64,000 bases of DNA from AM-0621 sp964573505 (GCA_964573505.1 CAZNMS010000001.1:28415-92414), one strand, 5' to 3'. Positions 1 to 9,924 are shown, numbered from the stretch's first letter. The notes: generated by a model from the letters alone, not told the origin. Numbers and translations: made by a program.

Positions 1-1124
1 GCGGCACTCATGAAGAGATCGATGTCTTCCCCGGCATTCCGTGTAACAACAAATTGGCAGGCAACGTTGTCGACTTGTGCCCGGTCGGTGCGTTGTGCAG
101 CAAAGATTTCTTGTACGAACAACGAGTCTGGTTCCTGCAAAATACGAAGTCAGTTTGCCCCGGATGCAGCACGGGTTGCAGTATCAATGTAGATCAAAAC
201 AAAGACGTCCTCTATCGCTTGAAGCCTCGCGTGAACGAGCAGGCGCAAGGGCACTTTATGTGCGACGAAGGACGATTCGGATGGAAGTATATTCATGCAG
301 CGAATCGACTCGCTGCTCCTGAGATGCGAGACGGTGGCGTTCCAACGTCGAGCAACTGGGACGTAGTTCTCCCGTCGCTCAAGAAAGCAATTGAGCAGAA
401 AGCTGGAGCGAATGGCAAAGCCATCGCGGCCATCATTTCACCGTGGGCGACAGTCGAAGAAGCATACTTGTTGGCGAGTTACCTCAAGGGGCTTTCGAGC
501 GATGTAACATTGGCGATTGGGCCAGTTCGCACCGTTGGTGAGGATGATCATTATCCTAAAGACGTGCATGGTCAGGCTGCCGGTAAGGCACGCTTTACAA
601 TTCGGGCCGAGAAGGCGCCAAACCGCGTCGGCGTCTCGAAGGTGCTCGAGCACTATCAAGGGGCAGTCGTTTCCTGCGAAGAACTGCTGAGGAGGACAAA
701 AGGCGGTGAGTTTGATACCGTCTATGTGCTCGGCGGAGACCCTGAAGCTCAATGGTCGGCCGGTGATGTCGCTGCTTTAAACACGGCGAAACTGTTGGTC
801 GTCCAGGACTTGTTGGCGAACGATCTCACAAACGCGGCATCGGTGGTACTGGCCGGGAGTTCTTTCGCGGAGAAGGACGGCACTTTTATCAATCATGCGG
901 GTCTCGCTCAGGCGATTCGCCGCGCAATGCATGGTCCTGAAGATGCTCGGCCTGATGGGAGAATCCTTTGGGATCTCGCCGGTCGGCATGGCCTCTTCCA
1001 TGCCGGTAATCTTCGGAAAGAAATTGCTCAGGCGATCCCGAGTCTCTCAGCGCTAATTTGTGGTGATCTCGGTGATACGGGCGTCATGACAAATCAGGCA
1101 AATGCCGGCATGGCTGCAAGTTAG
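1..1124 (+). CDS. nuoG: NADH-quinone oxidoreductase subunit G, 3' part (5' end outside window)
   Basis: The reading frame is open from the first bases, so the gene begins upstream and only about 374 C-terminal residues are present. The segment IPCNNKLAGNVVDLCPVGAL is the end of the N-terminal iron-sulfur region of NuoG. It is followed by CPGCSTGCSI and a later Cys in FMCDEGRFG, the 4Fe-4S site that opens the molybdopterin-oxidoreductase-like domain. NuoG is the electron-wiring subunit in the peripheral arm of complex I. The C-terminal domain stops about 356 residues after the first in-window Met, clearly shorter than in the 900-residue enterobacterial protein. It leads a nuoG-N gene string; a 101-base gap separates it from nuoH. 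The assignment is firm. Confidence 0.95.
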   Translation, partial: GTHEEIDVFPGIPCNNKLAGNVVDLCPVGALCSKDFLYEQRVWFLQNTKSVCPGCSTGCSINVDQNKDVLYRLKPRVNEQAQGHFMCDEGRFGWKYIHAANRLAAPEMRDGGVPTSSNWDVVLPSLKKAIEQKAGANGKAIAAIISPWATVEEAYLLASYLKGLSSDVTLAIGPVRTVGEDDHYPKDVHGQAAGKARFTIRAEKAPNRVGVSKVLEHYQGAVVSCEELLRRTKGGEFDTVYVLGGDPEAQWSAGDVAALNTAKLLVVQDLLANDLTNAASVVLAGSSFAEKDGTFINHAGLAQAIRRAMHGPEDARPDGRILWDLAGRHGLFHAGNLRKEIAQAIPSLSALICGDLGDTGVMTNQANAGMAAS

Positions 1125-1225
1125 AGATTTCATCAGGGACCCCGGTTGAGTGGGGCGCCTAAGACGGCGAGAGCTTCGTGGGCAAATGGCGGTAGTGCAC
1201 TTACACTTTTGCGAATCAGCACAGT

Positions 1226-2374
1226 ATGACTGAATTAATCACAACACTGATCACGATCGGGGCGGTACTGGGAGGAACTCTCGGTGCCTGCTCATATCTG
1301 ATTTATGTCGAACGCAAACTCTCAGCCTTCATGCAGGATCGCATCGGGCCGAATCGCGTCGGCCCTTACGGACTGCTGCAGCCACTTGCCGACGGCCTCA
1401 AGTTTCTACTCAAAGAAGACATCATCCCAGATCATGTCAATAAGGTGATGTTTCTAATCGCCCCGACGATCTCAGTGTTTACAACCTTGCTCGCGTTTTC
1501 TGTCGTTCCGTTTGGTGATGTCTCTGAAAGTCTTGATTTGGCTGGATTGGCGTCGCTGCGATTCATAATCGCTCCGAATGTGGATATTGGAATTGTTTTC
1601 ATTTTCGCGATCACGAGCCTAGCGGTCTACGGCATCATTCTTGGAGGGTGGGCTTCAAACAATAAGTACTCCGCACTCGGGTCACTGCGTGCGAGTGCGC
1701 AGGTTGTGAGCTACGAGATCCCGCTGGGGATGTCGGTTCTGGGCATTGCACTGATGGCGGGCACGTTGAATCTTGAGTCGGTCATGGGCAAGCAGACTGG
1801 CAGCATCTTTGATTGGAATATCTGGTATCAGCCACTCGCATGTTTGATCTTCTTTACGGCAGCGTTGGCAGAGTCCAATCGAATGCCATTCGACTTGCCG
1901 GAGTGCGAGCAGGAACTGGTCGGTGGCTATCACACTGAATACTCGGCGCTGAAGTTCGCGTTGTTCTTCCTCGGTGAATACACGCACGTCATTACGGTGA
2001 GTTTCTTGACGTCCATCCTGTTTCTCGGAGGTTGGCATCTCCCCTTTATTGCCGAAGCGAGTTCCGCCTATCCCGGTGTGATGCTGGTGAAAATTGGCGT
2101 GCTGATGCTGAAGGTGTTTCTGGTCATTGTCCTCATCATGTTGCTGCGTTGGACGATTCCTCGATTCCGCTTTGATCAACTGATGGGCCTCGCTTGGAAG
2201 GTCATGATTCCGCTTTCGATGGCGAATGTTGTTGTGGTGATGACCGTCAAGCAGTTTGGCCTCAGCAATTGGTGGTTGCTGCCAATGTCGCTAGGGCTCT
2301 TTGGCGCAGCAGGTGCTATTGGTGTCGCCGCGAAGCAGGCGGATTTGAATCAACGTGGGGCTACGACCCACTAA
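1226..2374 (+). CDS. nuoH: NADH-quinone oxidoreductase subunit H
   Basis: NuoH (ND1 homologue) is the membrane subunit that forms much of the quinone-binding chamber where the peripheral arm meets the membrane arm. The 382-residue protein is polytopic and carries the family signature YVERKLSAFMQDRIGPNRVG near the N terminus, followed by LQPLADGLKFLLKED. The acidic loop ESNRMPFDLPECEQELVGGY, also diagnostic, lies in the middle. The length is slightly above the usual 320-350 because of an extended C-terminal tail. The ATG at 1226 puts the first membrane helix directly after the start. It sits between nuoG and nuoI in conventional order. Confidence 0.97.
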   Translation: MTELITTLITIGAVLGGTLGACSYLIYVERKLSAFMQDRIGPNRVGPYGLLQPLADGLKFLLKEDIIPDHVNKVMFLIAPTISVFTTLLAFSVVPFGDVSESLDLAGLASLRFIIAPNVDIGIVFIFAITSLAVYGIILGGWASNNKYSALGSLRASAQVVSYEIPLGMSVLGIALMAGTLNLESVMGKQTGSIFDWNIWYQPLACLIFFTAALAESNRMPFDLPECEQELVGGYHTEYSALKFALFFLGEYTHVITVSFLTSILFLGGWHLPFIAEASSAYPGVMLVKIGVLMLKVFLVIVLIMLLRWTIPRFRFDQLMGLAWKVMIPLSMANVVVVMTVKQFGLSNWWLLPMSLGLFGAAGAIGVAAKQADLNQRGATTH

Positions 2375-2428
2375 GGGATTTCCGGCGCGAAGGCGTCGGA
2401 ATCAGCCTCGACTGAACGAGAGATTGAT

Positions 2429-3070
2429 ATGCCTATCGAATCAAAAGACGTCACCTGGGTTAAGGAGCCGACAATTGGCTTTTGGGAAGCAAGCTTCCTG
2501 CCGGCAATCGTCGAAGGACTGAAGACCACAATTCATCATGTGACGCATTACAAGACTGTCACGGAGCAGTATCCGGAGCAGGAGCCGAGTCTTCCGTTGC
2601 ATTATCGCGGATTGCATCGGCTCAATAAGGACGACCAAGGGCGAGTGAAGTGCGTGGCGTGCTTCATGTGCTCGACGGCTTGTCCAGCAAATTGCATTGA
2701 TATCGTCGCTCAAGACGCGCCGCCGGATTGGCCGGACCGCGACAAGTTTCCGAAGACGTTCGTGATCGACGAGTTGCGGTGTATCTACTGCGGAATGTGC
2801 GAAGAAGCTTGTCCTTGCGATGCTATCGAACTCACTCACATTTACGATCACACCGGATTCACTCGTGACGATTTGCGTTTTGACAAGATCAAGTTGCTCG
2901 AGGTGTTTGATAAGACTCAGAACGACCCTAAAGACCCGGTGAGAACACATCGAGGTCGATTGGGAGTCGCGTCAGACTTCGCAGGATTGCCGACACTTGC
3001 TCCGGCAACCTCGGTTGCCGGTAACGATCGCGCTGCTCAAGCAGCAACCGCTGGAGTGATAGTGCGATAG
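2429..3070 (+). CDS. nuoI: NADH-quinone oxidoreductase subunit I (8Fe ferredoxin-like)
   Basis: NuoI carries clusters N6a and N6b, which pass electrons toward N2 and quinone. Two motifs are visible: Cys75-Cys78-Cys81-Cys85 (CVACFMCSTACP) and Cys118-Cys121-Cys124-Cys128 (CIYCGMCEEACP). The spacer between them and the N-terminal amphipathic segment (FWEASFLPAIVEGLKTT) fit the family. The 213-residue length includes a C-terminal tail of about 50 residues, low in recognisable features, ending in Ala/Val-rich sequence. A 54-base gap follows nuoH. A 126-base gap then precedes nuoJ, so transcription may continue across it; no terminator hairpin was seen there. Confidence 0.97.
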   Translation: MPIESKDVTWVKEPTIGFWEASFLPAIVEGLKTTIHHVTHYKTVTEQYPEQEPSLPLHYRGLHRLNKDDQGRVKCVACFMCSTACPANCIDIVAQDAPPDWPDRDKFPKTFVIDELRCIYCGMCEEACPCDAIELTHIYDHTGFTRDDLRFDKIKLLEVFDKTQNDPKDPVRTHRGRLGVASDFAGLPTLAPATSVAGNDRAAQAATAGVIVR

Positions 3071-3196
3071 ACAGCATAACGGTGGGACGATTTGCGAAGT
3101 CGAGTCGCTCGAAGTTCTGCCGTACGAGAAGAACTCATGAGACAGTAAAAAAGTGGCGGAACAGTCGGGCTGCCCTTCGAAATATGGATTAGGTCA

Positions 3197-3937
3197 ATGG
3201 ATAATGCTCTGATACAGATACTGTTACCGCTTGTGTTTGGGGCGATGGCAGTCGTGTGGCTGATGCCATCGGCTAAGCAGCGGCCTCGGTACGTGGCGGG
3301 CATCTTTGGTGTTGTCAGCCTCTATTTTTTGAGTTCCCTGACGCACCGTTCGGGGAGCATCGAACGTGACGTCATGTTTGATGTCTTCGCAGCGGTGGCG
3401 CTCGTCGCGGGCGCGATGATGGTCACAGATAAGAGCCCGGCATATGCGGCGTTGTGGTTTGCACTCGTCACGTTGGCTGTATGTGGCCTTTTCTTCTTGC
3501 AGTCAGCTCCATTTCTCGCGGCGGCCAGTGTCATAGTTTATGCCGGCGCTATCATCGTGACCTTCTTGTTCGTGTTAATGCTGGCCGCTCAGGGCGGACA
3601 AGGTTCGGCTCCGTATGATCAACGGCCTTCGCATAGTCTGTATGCGACTGTTTGTGGCTTCGTGTTACTCGGGTTAATCGTTGGGACGGTGCATCAATGG
3701 AATCCTGATACGAATGCACGTGCTTCGACGATCGCTGTCGCAAGATATGACTCTGTTGGGCCAAATCCGCTGAGTCGCCTTAATCAAGATCAGGAATTGG
3801 CCGGCTCACTACATCAACTCGGCCGCTCTCTTTTTAGTGACTATCTCTATGCCGTCGAATTGGCGGGTACGCTATTGCTCGTCGCTTCCATCGGGGCGAT
3901 TGCGATCGCACCTCGGAGGTCTCAAGGAACGCTATGA
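3197..3937 (+). CDS. nuoJ: NADH-quinone oxidoreductase subunit J
   Basis: NuoJ (ND6 homologue) is a small membrane subunit between the quinone chamber and the antiporter-like subunits. The protein has five hydrophobic segments. The conserved stretch VIVYAGAIIVTFLFVLMLAA includes the pi-bulge helix typical of ND6/NuoJ. At 246 residues it is longer than many NuoJ proteins (about 170-220) because of a loop of about 60 residues before the last helix. The stop codon overlaps the nuoK start (ATGA), which indicates translational coupling. The N-terminal part before the first typical NuoJ helix contains an extra hydrophobic hairpin. Confidence 0.93.
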   Translation: MDNALIQILLPLVFGAMAVVWLMPSAKQRPRYVAGIFGVVSLYFLSSLTHRSGSIERDVMFDVFAAVALVAGAMMVTDKSPAYAALWFALVTLAVCGLFFLQSAPFLAAASVIVYAGAIIVTFLFVLMLAAQGGQGSAPYDQRPSHSLYATVCGFVLLGLIVGTVHQWNPDTNARASTIAVARYDSVGPNPLSRLNQDQELAGSLHQLGRSLFSDYLYAVELAGTLLLVASIGAIAIAPRRSQGTL

Positions 3938-4401
3938 GTGCTGATTACGAACGATTTCTCTTCGTAGGGGCCGCTCTGTTCGCACTCGGTGCGATCGGGT
4001 TTTTGTCACGACGAAATCTGATTTTGATGGTGCTGTCGGCTGAAATGATGCTGCACGGTGTCGGACTGTCGTTGGTCACTTTTTCAAAGTTGCATCACAG
4101 TCTCGAAGGGCAGGCATTCACGGTCTTCGTATTAACTGTGGCCGCCTGCGAAGCCGGATTGGCATTGTCACTCATTCTGCTGCTGTATCAATCGAAGAAG
4201 TCGCTTGACGTCAATGTCTGGACCGAGATTCGTGAGCCGGACTTGCCCCCACCGATCGAGTCGAGTGCTGCCATTGCATCCGAGGAAGCGCAAGAGTTTC
4301 CGAAGCTAACCCCAGCAGGTGGGGCACCTGATCTGGCAAGATTTAGTCCACAGGCAGGCCGCGATTTGACCTCTACTTCAAAGAAGGGAGGCCAGTCATG
4401 A
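3934..4401 (+). CDS. nuoK: NADH-quinone oxidoreductase subunit K with C-terminal extension
   Basis: NuoK (ND4L homologue) contributes buried glutamates to the proton path of complex I. The core is recognisable: GAIGFLSRRNLILMVLSAEM with the first key Glu, and VAACEAGLALSLILLLY with the second. Three membrane helices lie within the first 90 residues. Family members are usually about 100 residues. This one has 155, the excess being a soluble, Pro/Ser/Ala-rich tail of about 50 residues with no recognised domain. The start overlaps nuoJ (ATGA) and the end overlaps nuoL (ATGA), so J-K-L are tightly coupled. Confidence 0.95.
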   Translation: MSADYERFLFVGAALFALGAIGFLSRRNLILMVLSAEMMLHGVGLSLVTFSKLHHSLEGQAFTVFVLTVAACEAGLALSLILLLYQSKKSLDVNVWTEIREPDLPPPIESSAAIASEEAQEFPKLTPAGGAPDLARFSPQAGRDLTSTSKKGGQS

Positions 4402-6491
4402 ATGTAGGAACTGAGTTTGGAATTGCTGCCATGAATTTACTGGCGGATGCCACAGCCACAGGTGCCGAAGGCTTCTTGACACCGGAGGTTGTATTAACGC
4501 TGATTCCGACTGCTCCGCTGTTGGCTGCTGCGATCATTGCGGTCTTCGGCAAACCGCTTCTTAAGGAACGTAGCCATCTCGTGACAGTGGCCGCGTTCTT
4601 GGTGTCCTTTGTGATGTCGTTGATCCTAATGTTTCAGGATCTTCCAACTGCAGCGACTCAACATGGCCCGGAAGTGATTTCATCTGCTGTAGATCACGAG
4701 CATCAGCACAATTACGGCCCGGCGGTGATTGCTCCCATTTACGAGTGGGTCAACATTGGAAACGTCAACATCAGAGTTGATCTCCGTGCCGATGCAATCT
4801 CCGCAATGATGCTTGTCATGGTAACCGGGGTGAGCTTGCTCGTAGCGCTCTTTGCGAGTGGGTATATGCACGGCGATCCCGGCTATCCGAGGTTCTTCGG
4901 AGCGGTGTCGTTATTCGTATTCTCAATGACGATGCTGGTGCTAGCTCCCAGCTTCTTGATGTTGTTTGTGTTCTGGGAAGCAGTCGGTCTTTGTAGCTAT
5001 CTCCTAATTGGCTTTTGGTTCAAGAAGCCCAGTGCCGCAGCAGCCGCGAAGAAGGCGTTCGTCGTTAATCGAATTGGGGATTTCGGTTTCATCCTAGGCG
5101 TGTTTTTGATTTGGGTGAATTTCGGGTCGCTCAATTTTGCTGATGTGCTTGGCAATACGGCGAAGCTCACTGAGGTCGCGACGCAGAATCCTGAGTTAAT
5201 CACTGGCATCTGCCTGCTGTTGTTCTTGGGAGCGATGGGTAAGTCGGCTCAGTTTCCGCTACATGTTTGGTTGCCGGATGCGATGGAAGGGCCGACGCCG
5301 GTCAGTGCCCTGATTCACGCCGCGACGATGGTGACGGCGGGCGTGTATATGGTCGCTCGCTGCACTCCGCTGTTTGTTTTGGCACCGCAAGCACAGGTAG
5401 TTGTAGCGTCGGTTGGCGCGATTACGGCGCTCGTGGCCGCTCTGACGGCCCTTACTCAGCATGACCTGAAACGAGTAATGGCATACTCGACCGTCAGCCA
5501 ACTCGGGTTCATGTTTATGGCCTTAGGCGCGGGCGCAGCTGGCGAAGAGCATGCAACATTTGCAGTCACGGCGGCGATGTTTCACCTCTTCACCCATGCC
5601 TATTTCAAGGCATTGCTGTTTTTGGCATCTGGTAGCGTGATGCATGCAATGGGCGATGTGATTGACATGCGCCGATTCAGCGGGCTGAAGCACGCTCTGC
5701 CAATTACGCATATGACGTTTCTCTGCGGCGCTGGGGCATTGGCGGGATTTCCGCTGCTCGCAGGCTTCTGGAGCAAGGATGATATTCTCGCAGCCTTACA
5801 AGCAGCGACTGAGCACAGTCCCTATCCGGGTGTCTTCAAAATCATCTTTGCTGTTGCTGCTGTGACCGCGCTCTTGACTGCGTTTTATACCTTCCGCGCG
5901 TACTTCCTAACGTTTCATGGGCCTGAAAAGTTCCCTGAAGAAGCGGGGCATCATCCGCACGAAGTCACTCCAATTATGGGATGGCCGCTGCGAATCTTAG
6001 CGATCTGCGCGGTGGGTATCGGCATCTTGGTAGGCCCGTTGACTCACTGGTTCGCAAATACGTTGGGACAGACTCCCGGCCTGAGCCATCATGAAGCGCA
6101 CGGTATGCACTTTGGCCTGATGGCGATCAGTGCGGTCATCGCGATTGCTGGCATCGCCGGTGCATACCTTGTGTATGTGAAGGGGAGAGCCTCCATCAAC
6201 AGTCTTCCGAGCAAGTTTGGACCGCTGCATAAATTGTCGCTCAACAAGTTCTACTTCGACGAGATCTTTACGGGAGCGATCGTGTTGCCGCTGCGGGGTC
6301 TGGCGAAAGTGGCGTTTGCGGTCGATCAATTGCTGGTTGACCCGCTGGTTGATTTGTTCGGAGCCATTCCCCGCTGGGTCAGTTCCATACCGCGAGTGTT
6401 GCACAATGGATTGGTTTCATCGTACGCGGTGGTAATGTTTACCGGCTTGTTGGTGATTGTGTTATTTGCGCTGCAGGTGTTGGCGGGATAG
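4398..6491 (+). CDS. nuoL: NADH-quinone oxidoreductase subunit L
   Basis: NuoL (ND5 homologue) is the distal antiporter-like proton-pumping subunit, with the long lateral helix at its C terminus. The 697-residue protein has the expected 14 or more hydrophobic helices. Signature stretches are FWEAVGLCSYLLIGFWF, the LHVWLPDAMEGPTPVSALIH block with the pumping-channel Lys/His region, and HDLKRVMAYSTVSQLGFM. The C-terminal part contains a His-rich loop (about residue 515 and again near 560) and a final hydrophobic helix. It starts in an ATGA overlap with nuoK. A second Met at 4431 is possible but less coupled. Confidence 0.97.
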   Translation: MNVGTEFGIAAMNLLADATATGAEGFLTPEVVLTLIPTAPLLAAAIIAVFGKPLLKERSHLVTVAAFLVSFVMSLILMFQDLPTAATQHGPEVISSAVDHEHQHNYGPAVIAPIYEWVNIGNVNIRVDLRADAISAMMLVMVTGVSLLVALFASGYMHGDPGYPRFFGAVSLFVFSMTMLVLAPSFLMLFVFWEAVGLCSYLLIGFWFKKPSAAAAAKKAFVVNRIGDFGFILGVFLIWVNFGSLNFADVLGNTAKLTEVATQNPELITGICLLLFLGAMGKSAQFPLHVWLPDAMEGPTPVSALIHAATMVTAGVYMVARCTPLFVLAPQAQVVVASVGAITALVAALTALTQHDLKRVMAYSTVSQLGFMFMALGAGAAGEEHATFAVTAAMFHLFTHAYFKALLFLASGSVMHAMGDVIDMRRFSGLKHALPITHMTFLCGAGALAGFPLLAGFWSKDDILAALQAATEHSPYPGVFKIIFAVAAVTALLTAFYTFRAYFLTFHGPEKFPEEAGHHPHEVTPIMGWPLRILAICAVGIGILVGPLTHWFANTLGQTPGLSHHEAHGMHFGLMAISAVIAIAGIAGAYLVYVKGRASINSLPSKFGPLHKLSLNKFYFDEIFTGAIVLPLRGLAKVAFAVDQLLVDPLVDLFGAIPRWVSSIPRVLHNGLVSSYAVVMFTGLLVIVLFALQVLAG

Positions 6492-6569
6492 TTGGGAGTT
6501 GGGATGGTCTAGCGAAGGATGTGCTTTCGCCGGACTACACCGACTCGATTCCCGAGGATGAATAGACCC

Positions 6570-8249
6570 ATGACAGTTGAGCTTCTTCTGTTACTCGCGT
6601 GCCCTGTGGCAACGGCCGTCATCGTGTTGATGTTTCGGTCCGCGTCGGAGCATTCAGTATCACGCTGGATCGCGTTGATGGGGGCATTGCTGACTCTGTT
6701 GCTGTCACTCAAGGTGGCGAGTGATTATCGGCCGCTGGCAAACGGAGCACGGTTCAACGGAGCCGCAGTCGTTGAGGCACCGGTAAATCCGGTGGTCGTG
6801 TTGCGGCAGAATTGGATGACGTTTTCATTTGGCGATGCAGGCACTGTCTCGACCGAGTTCTTTCTCGGACTCGATGGTATCAGTGTTGCGATGATCTTGC
6901 TGACAACGGTGCTCACTGTCTCGGCGGTGCTGATTAGTTGGGAGTCGATTCAGGATCGGGCGGCGGAGTTCTATGCCTGTGTTCTGTTTCTTGAAGCCGC
7001 TCTAATTGGGGTGTTTTGCGCATTCGACATCGTTTTGTTTTATGTGTTCTTCGAATTCACGTTGCTTCCGCTGTTCTTCATGGTCGGAATCTGGGGAGGG
7101 CCGCAGAGGAAGTACGCCGCGGTGAAATTCTTCCTTTATACCCTAGCGGGTGGATTAATTTCGCTGCTTGGCATAGTGGCCTTGGTTCAGAGTCTGGGGG
7201 GGCTTAGTCCGGAACAACTGCAAGGGAAGTGGTTCTCGATTCCCGACGTGGCGCGTTTCCTAACTCAGCACCCATTGGATTTGAAATTGCAGTTCTGGTT
7301 GTTCTTGGCCATTTCCGCTGGCTTCATGGTGAAAGTGCCGTTGTTCCCGTTTCATACTTGGTTGCCGCTGGCTCACGTTGAAGCACCAACAGCGGGCAGT
7401 GTGTTGCTGGCTGGAGTGTTACTAAAGCTCGGCACATATGGCTTCCTTCGGTTGTTGCTCCCGATCGTACCGGCGGCATGTTTGGATTATGGGGTACCTC
7501 TGATTGCGCTCCTGTCGGTAATTGGGATCGTCTATGGGTCACTGTGTGCGTTGGCTCAACGCGATATCAAAAAGCTCGTGGCGTATAGCTCAGTTGCTCA
7601 CTTGGGCTTTTGCATGTTGGGGCTGTTTGCACTCAACGTCGAAGGTATTACCGGTGGCGTGTTGCAGATGATCAATCACGGACTCTCGACCGGTGCATTG
7701 TTCTTGATCGTCGGCATGATCTACGAGCGATATCACACTCGCCAATTAGATGATCTTGGAGGGCTTGCTAATCGCTTGCCGCTTATGGGTGTGGCGATGG
7801 TTTTCGTCGCAATGTCAAGTATCGGTTTGCCCGGACTCAACGGCTTCGTCGGTGAGGCGCTCGCTTTGATAGGAATGTTTAAGGCTCGGCCTATCTACGG
7901 TGTCATTGGCGCTACTGGAGTCGTATTGGGAGCATGGTACTTGCTGACGATGGTGCAGCATGGATTCTTTGGGCCGCTGCGTGAACCTCATCAACATGGG
8001 CACGGCGGAGATGATCATCATCCGATTCATGATATTACCGTGCGGGAACTGTGTGCGTTGGCACCGCTCGCAGCCTTGTGCTTGTGGATTGGCGTGACTC
8101 CTCAGCCGACGATTGAATTGATGCGACCTGATATCGAGGCTGTGGCAGCGCTGTATGACAATGATGGGCCGCCAAGACCGAGGGAGCGAGAGTCCGGCAA
8201 GATTGGGCATACCGCACTCGTTGAACCGGCTGCTCTGGAGATCAAGTAA
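6570..8249 (+). CDS. nuoM: NADH-quinone oxidoreductase subunit M
   Basis: NuoM (ND4 homologue) is the second antiporter-like subunit. Diagnostic segments are LYVFFEFTLLPLFFMVGIWG (the key Glu), FPFHTWLPLAHVEAPTAGSV and QRDIKKLVAYSSVAHLGFCM. A His-rich loop near residue 480 (HQHGHGGDDHH) is unusual but lies in a variable cytoplasmic loop. The frame is open from an ATG at 6519. I prefer 6570, because the protein then begins with its first membrane helix and GAGG lies at 6554-6557; 6558 is too close to that site. This gives 559 residues, a normal length. Confidence 0.95.
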   Translation: MTVELLLLLACPVATAVIVLMFRSASEHSVSRWIALMGALLTLLLSLKVASDYRPLANGARFNGAAVVEAPVNPVVVLRQNWMTFSFGDAGTVSTEFFLGLDGISVAMILLTTVLTVSAVLISWESIQDRAAEFYACVLFLEAALIGVFCAFDIVLFYVFFEFTLLPLFFMVGIWGGPQRKYAAVKFFLYTLAGGLISLLGIVALVQSLGGLSPEQLQGKWFSIPDVARFLTQHPLDLKLQFWLFLAISAGFMVKVPLFPFHTWLPLAHVEAPTAGSVLLAGVLLKLGTYGFLRLLLPIVPAACLDYGVPLIALLSVIGIVYGSLCALAQRDIKKLVAYSSVAHLGFCMLGLFALNVEGITGGVLQMINHGLSTGALFLIVGMIYERYHTRQLDDLGGLANRLPLMGVAMVFVAMSSIGLPGLNGFVGEALALIGMFKARPIYGVIGATGVVLGAWYLLTMVQHGFFGPLREPHQHGHGGDDHHPIHDITVRELCALAPLAALCLWIGVTPQPTIELMRPDIEAVAALYDNDGPPRPRERESGKIGHTALVEPAALEIK

Positions 8250-8427
8250 CAGTAGCTGTTCTTCGTAAGTTGGCAGATTGCGAGTTGCAGCAGATTGATT
8301 CGTAATAATGTCGCATCGACTTTGGTCGTCACTCAGTGGTGGCGGCCAGTCGGGCGAGTTGCTTGGTATCCTTCGTCGAGTGCGATGAAGGTTCCCTTTT
8401 AGGTATAGAAAACTTCGGAGTCTGAAA

Positions 8428-9924
8428 TTGGACGCCGCTTTGCAAGCTATTAATCGAGCGATTCAACTCATCGTTCCGGAAGTCATTCTCATCGCTACGG
8501 TGTGTATTGCTTTCGCGATCAGCCCATTCTTGGTCAATGATCGAGGCCAATCGGTTGGTGGCCTGCGAAACCGATGGGGTGTCATTTCGCTGTTCGGCCT
8601 GCTCTCGGCTGCGTTGGTTTGGTGGAACACGCCTTTGGAAGTGGTGACGAGCGGCCCGTTCCAGATGGATCAACTCGTTTGGTACACACGATTGTTATCG
8701 TTTGGACTGGGGACGGTGTTGATTCTGGTGATGTGGGGGCAAGTTGAGGACAGTGTCTCGGGCGAGTGTTTGGCATGCTTGCTGACAACGCTAGCCGGTG
8801 CGAATTTGGTTGCGGCCGCAAATGACTTGATTGGGCTATTTCTTGCACTTGAGTTGGTGAGCATTCCCACTTACGTGCTTCTGTATTTGCCGCGCCGTGA
8901 TAATGCGAGCCGAGAAGCAACGATCAAATACTTCTTGTTGAGCATCTTCTCATCCGGGCTGTTGTTGTTTGGATTGACATATTTATTTGGTGTTGGTGGT
9001 ACGACGAACCTCAGTGGGATTCATGAAAAGCTGAAGACAGGTCTCGGAGATGCGGGGCCGATTCTCGTAGTCGCCATCGGGATGATCATTGCCGGGCTTG
9101 GCTTTCGAATGACGGCGGTGCCTTTTCACTTTTATGCGCCGGATGTGTTTCAGGGAATTGCACCTGCTGCGGCCGGGATGCTGTCGGTCGTGCCAAAGAT
9201 TGTGGGTCTGGTTGGTCTGTTTCGAGTGGCTCAGTGTATTAGTTGGTTCTCATCGGCACTGGGCACTTCCTCAATTGCAACGGTCGCTGGACTTTCAGTG
9301 CTGACGATGCTTGGAGGAAACCTGCTCGCTCTGCGGCAGCGTAACATCGCCCGCATGATGGCGTATTCGAGCATTGCACATGCCGGGTACATGCTCGCGG
9401 GCTTTGCGGTGATTACCACTGGGGCAACTGTCAGTGCTTGGGGAGCGGTGCTCTTCTATTTGACAACCTACGGATTCGCGACTGTTGGAGTATTTGGAGT
9501 TCTGGTAGCAATTGGCGACTCACGCAAACCGAGTTTGAATCTTGATGATTTAGCAGGCCTCAGTAAGTCCCATCCGGTTGCGGCAATACTGCTGGCAGTC
9601 GTGCTGTTTGGACTTTCGGGACTACCGCCGACAGCGGGATTCTTGGGTAAGTTAAACTTGTTCCTCACCGCTTGGGCGCAGGGGACAGAGTTAGGTCCGT
9701 GGTTGGCAATGGCAATGGCGTTGAATGCCGCGATCTCGGCTTGGTATTACTTGCGATTGGTTGCGACGATGTATCTACAGCCGAATAGCCAACTGGGAAG
9801 TAACAAGCTGCAGGTCCCCGCCTTGATCGGCGCTGGTATCTCTGCGACGGCAACCTTGGGGTTCTTTGTTGCTCCGGGTTGGTTATGGAGTGTGGCAGAA
9901 GGCGTCGGGAAGTTGGTCAGTTAG
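8428..9924 (+). CDS. nuoN: NADH-quinone oxidoreductase subunit N
   Basis: NuoN (ND2 homologue) is the third antiporter-like proton-pumping subunit. Recognised stretches are FLALELVSIPTYVLLYL, FHFYAPDVFQGIAPAAAGML and LRQRNIARMMAYSSIAHAGY, with 13-14 hydrophobic helices in 498 residues. No ATG lies upstream in frame. The TTG at 8428 is supported by GGAG at 8417-8420, seven bases ahead. A 178-base spacer separates it from nuoM, longer than elsewhere in the operon. No strong terminator was seen directly after the stop; the first clear one is at 10101. Confidence 0.95.
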   Translation: MDAALQAINRAIQLIVPEVILIATVCIAFAISPFLVNDRGQSVGGLRNRWGVISLFGLLSAALVWWNTPLEVVTSGPFQMDQLVWYTRLLSFGLGTVLILVMWGQVEDSVSGECLACLLTTLAGANLVAAANDLIGLFLALELVSIPTYVLLYLPRRDNASREATIKYFLLSIFSSGLLLFGLTYLFGVGGTTNLSGIHEKLKTGLGDAGPILVVAIGMIIAGLGFRMTAVPFHFYAPDVFQGIAPAAAGMLSVVPKIVGLVGLFRVAQCISWFSSALGTSSIATVAGLSVLTMLGGNLLALRQRNIARMMAYSSIAHAGYMLAGFAVITTGATVSAWGAVLFYLTTYGFATVGVFGVLVAIGDSRKPSLNLDDLAGLSKSHPVAAILLAVVLFGLSGLPPTAGFLGKLNLFLTAWAQGTELGPWLAMAMALNAAISAWYYLRLVATMYLQPNSQLGSNKLQVPALIGAGISATATLGFFVAPGWLWSVAEGVGKLVS

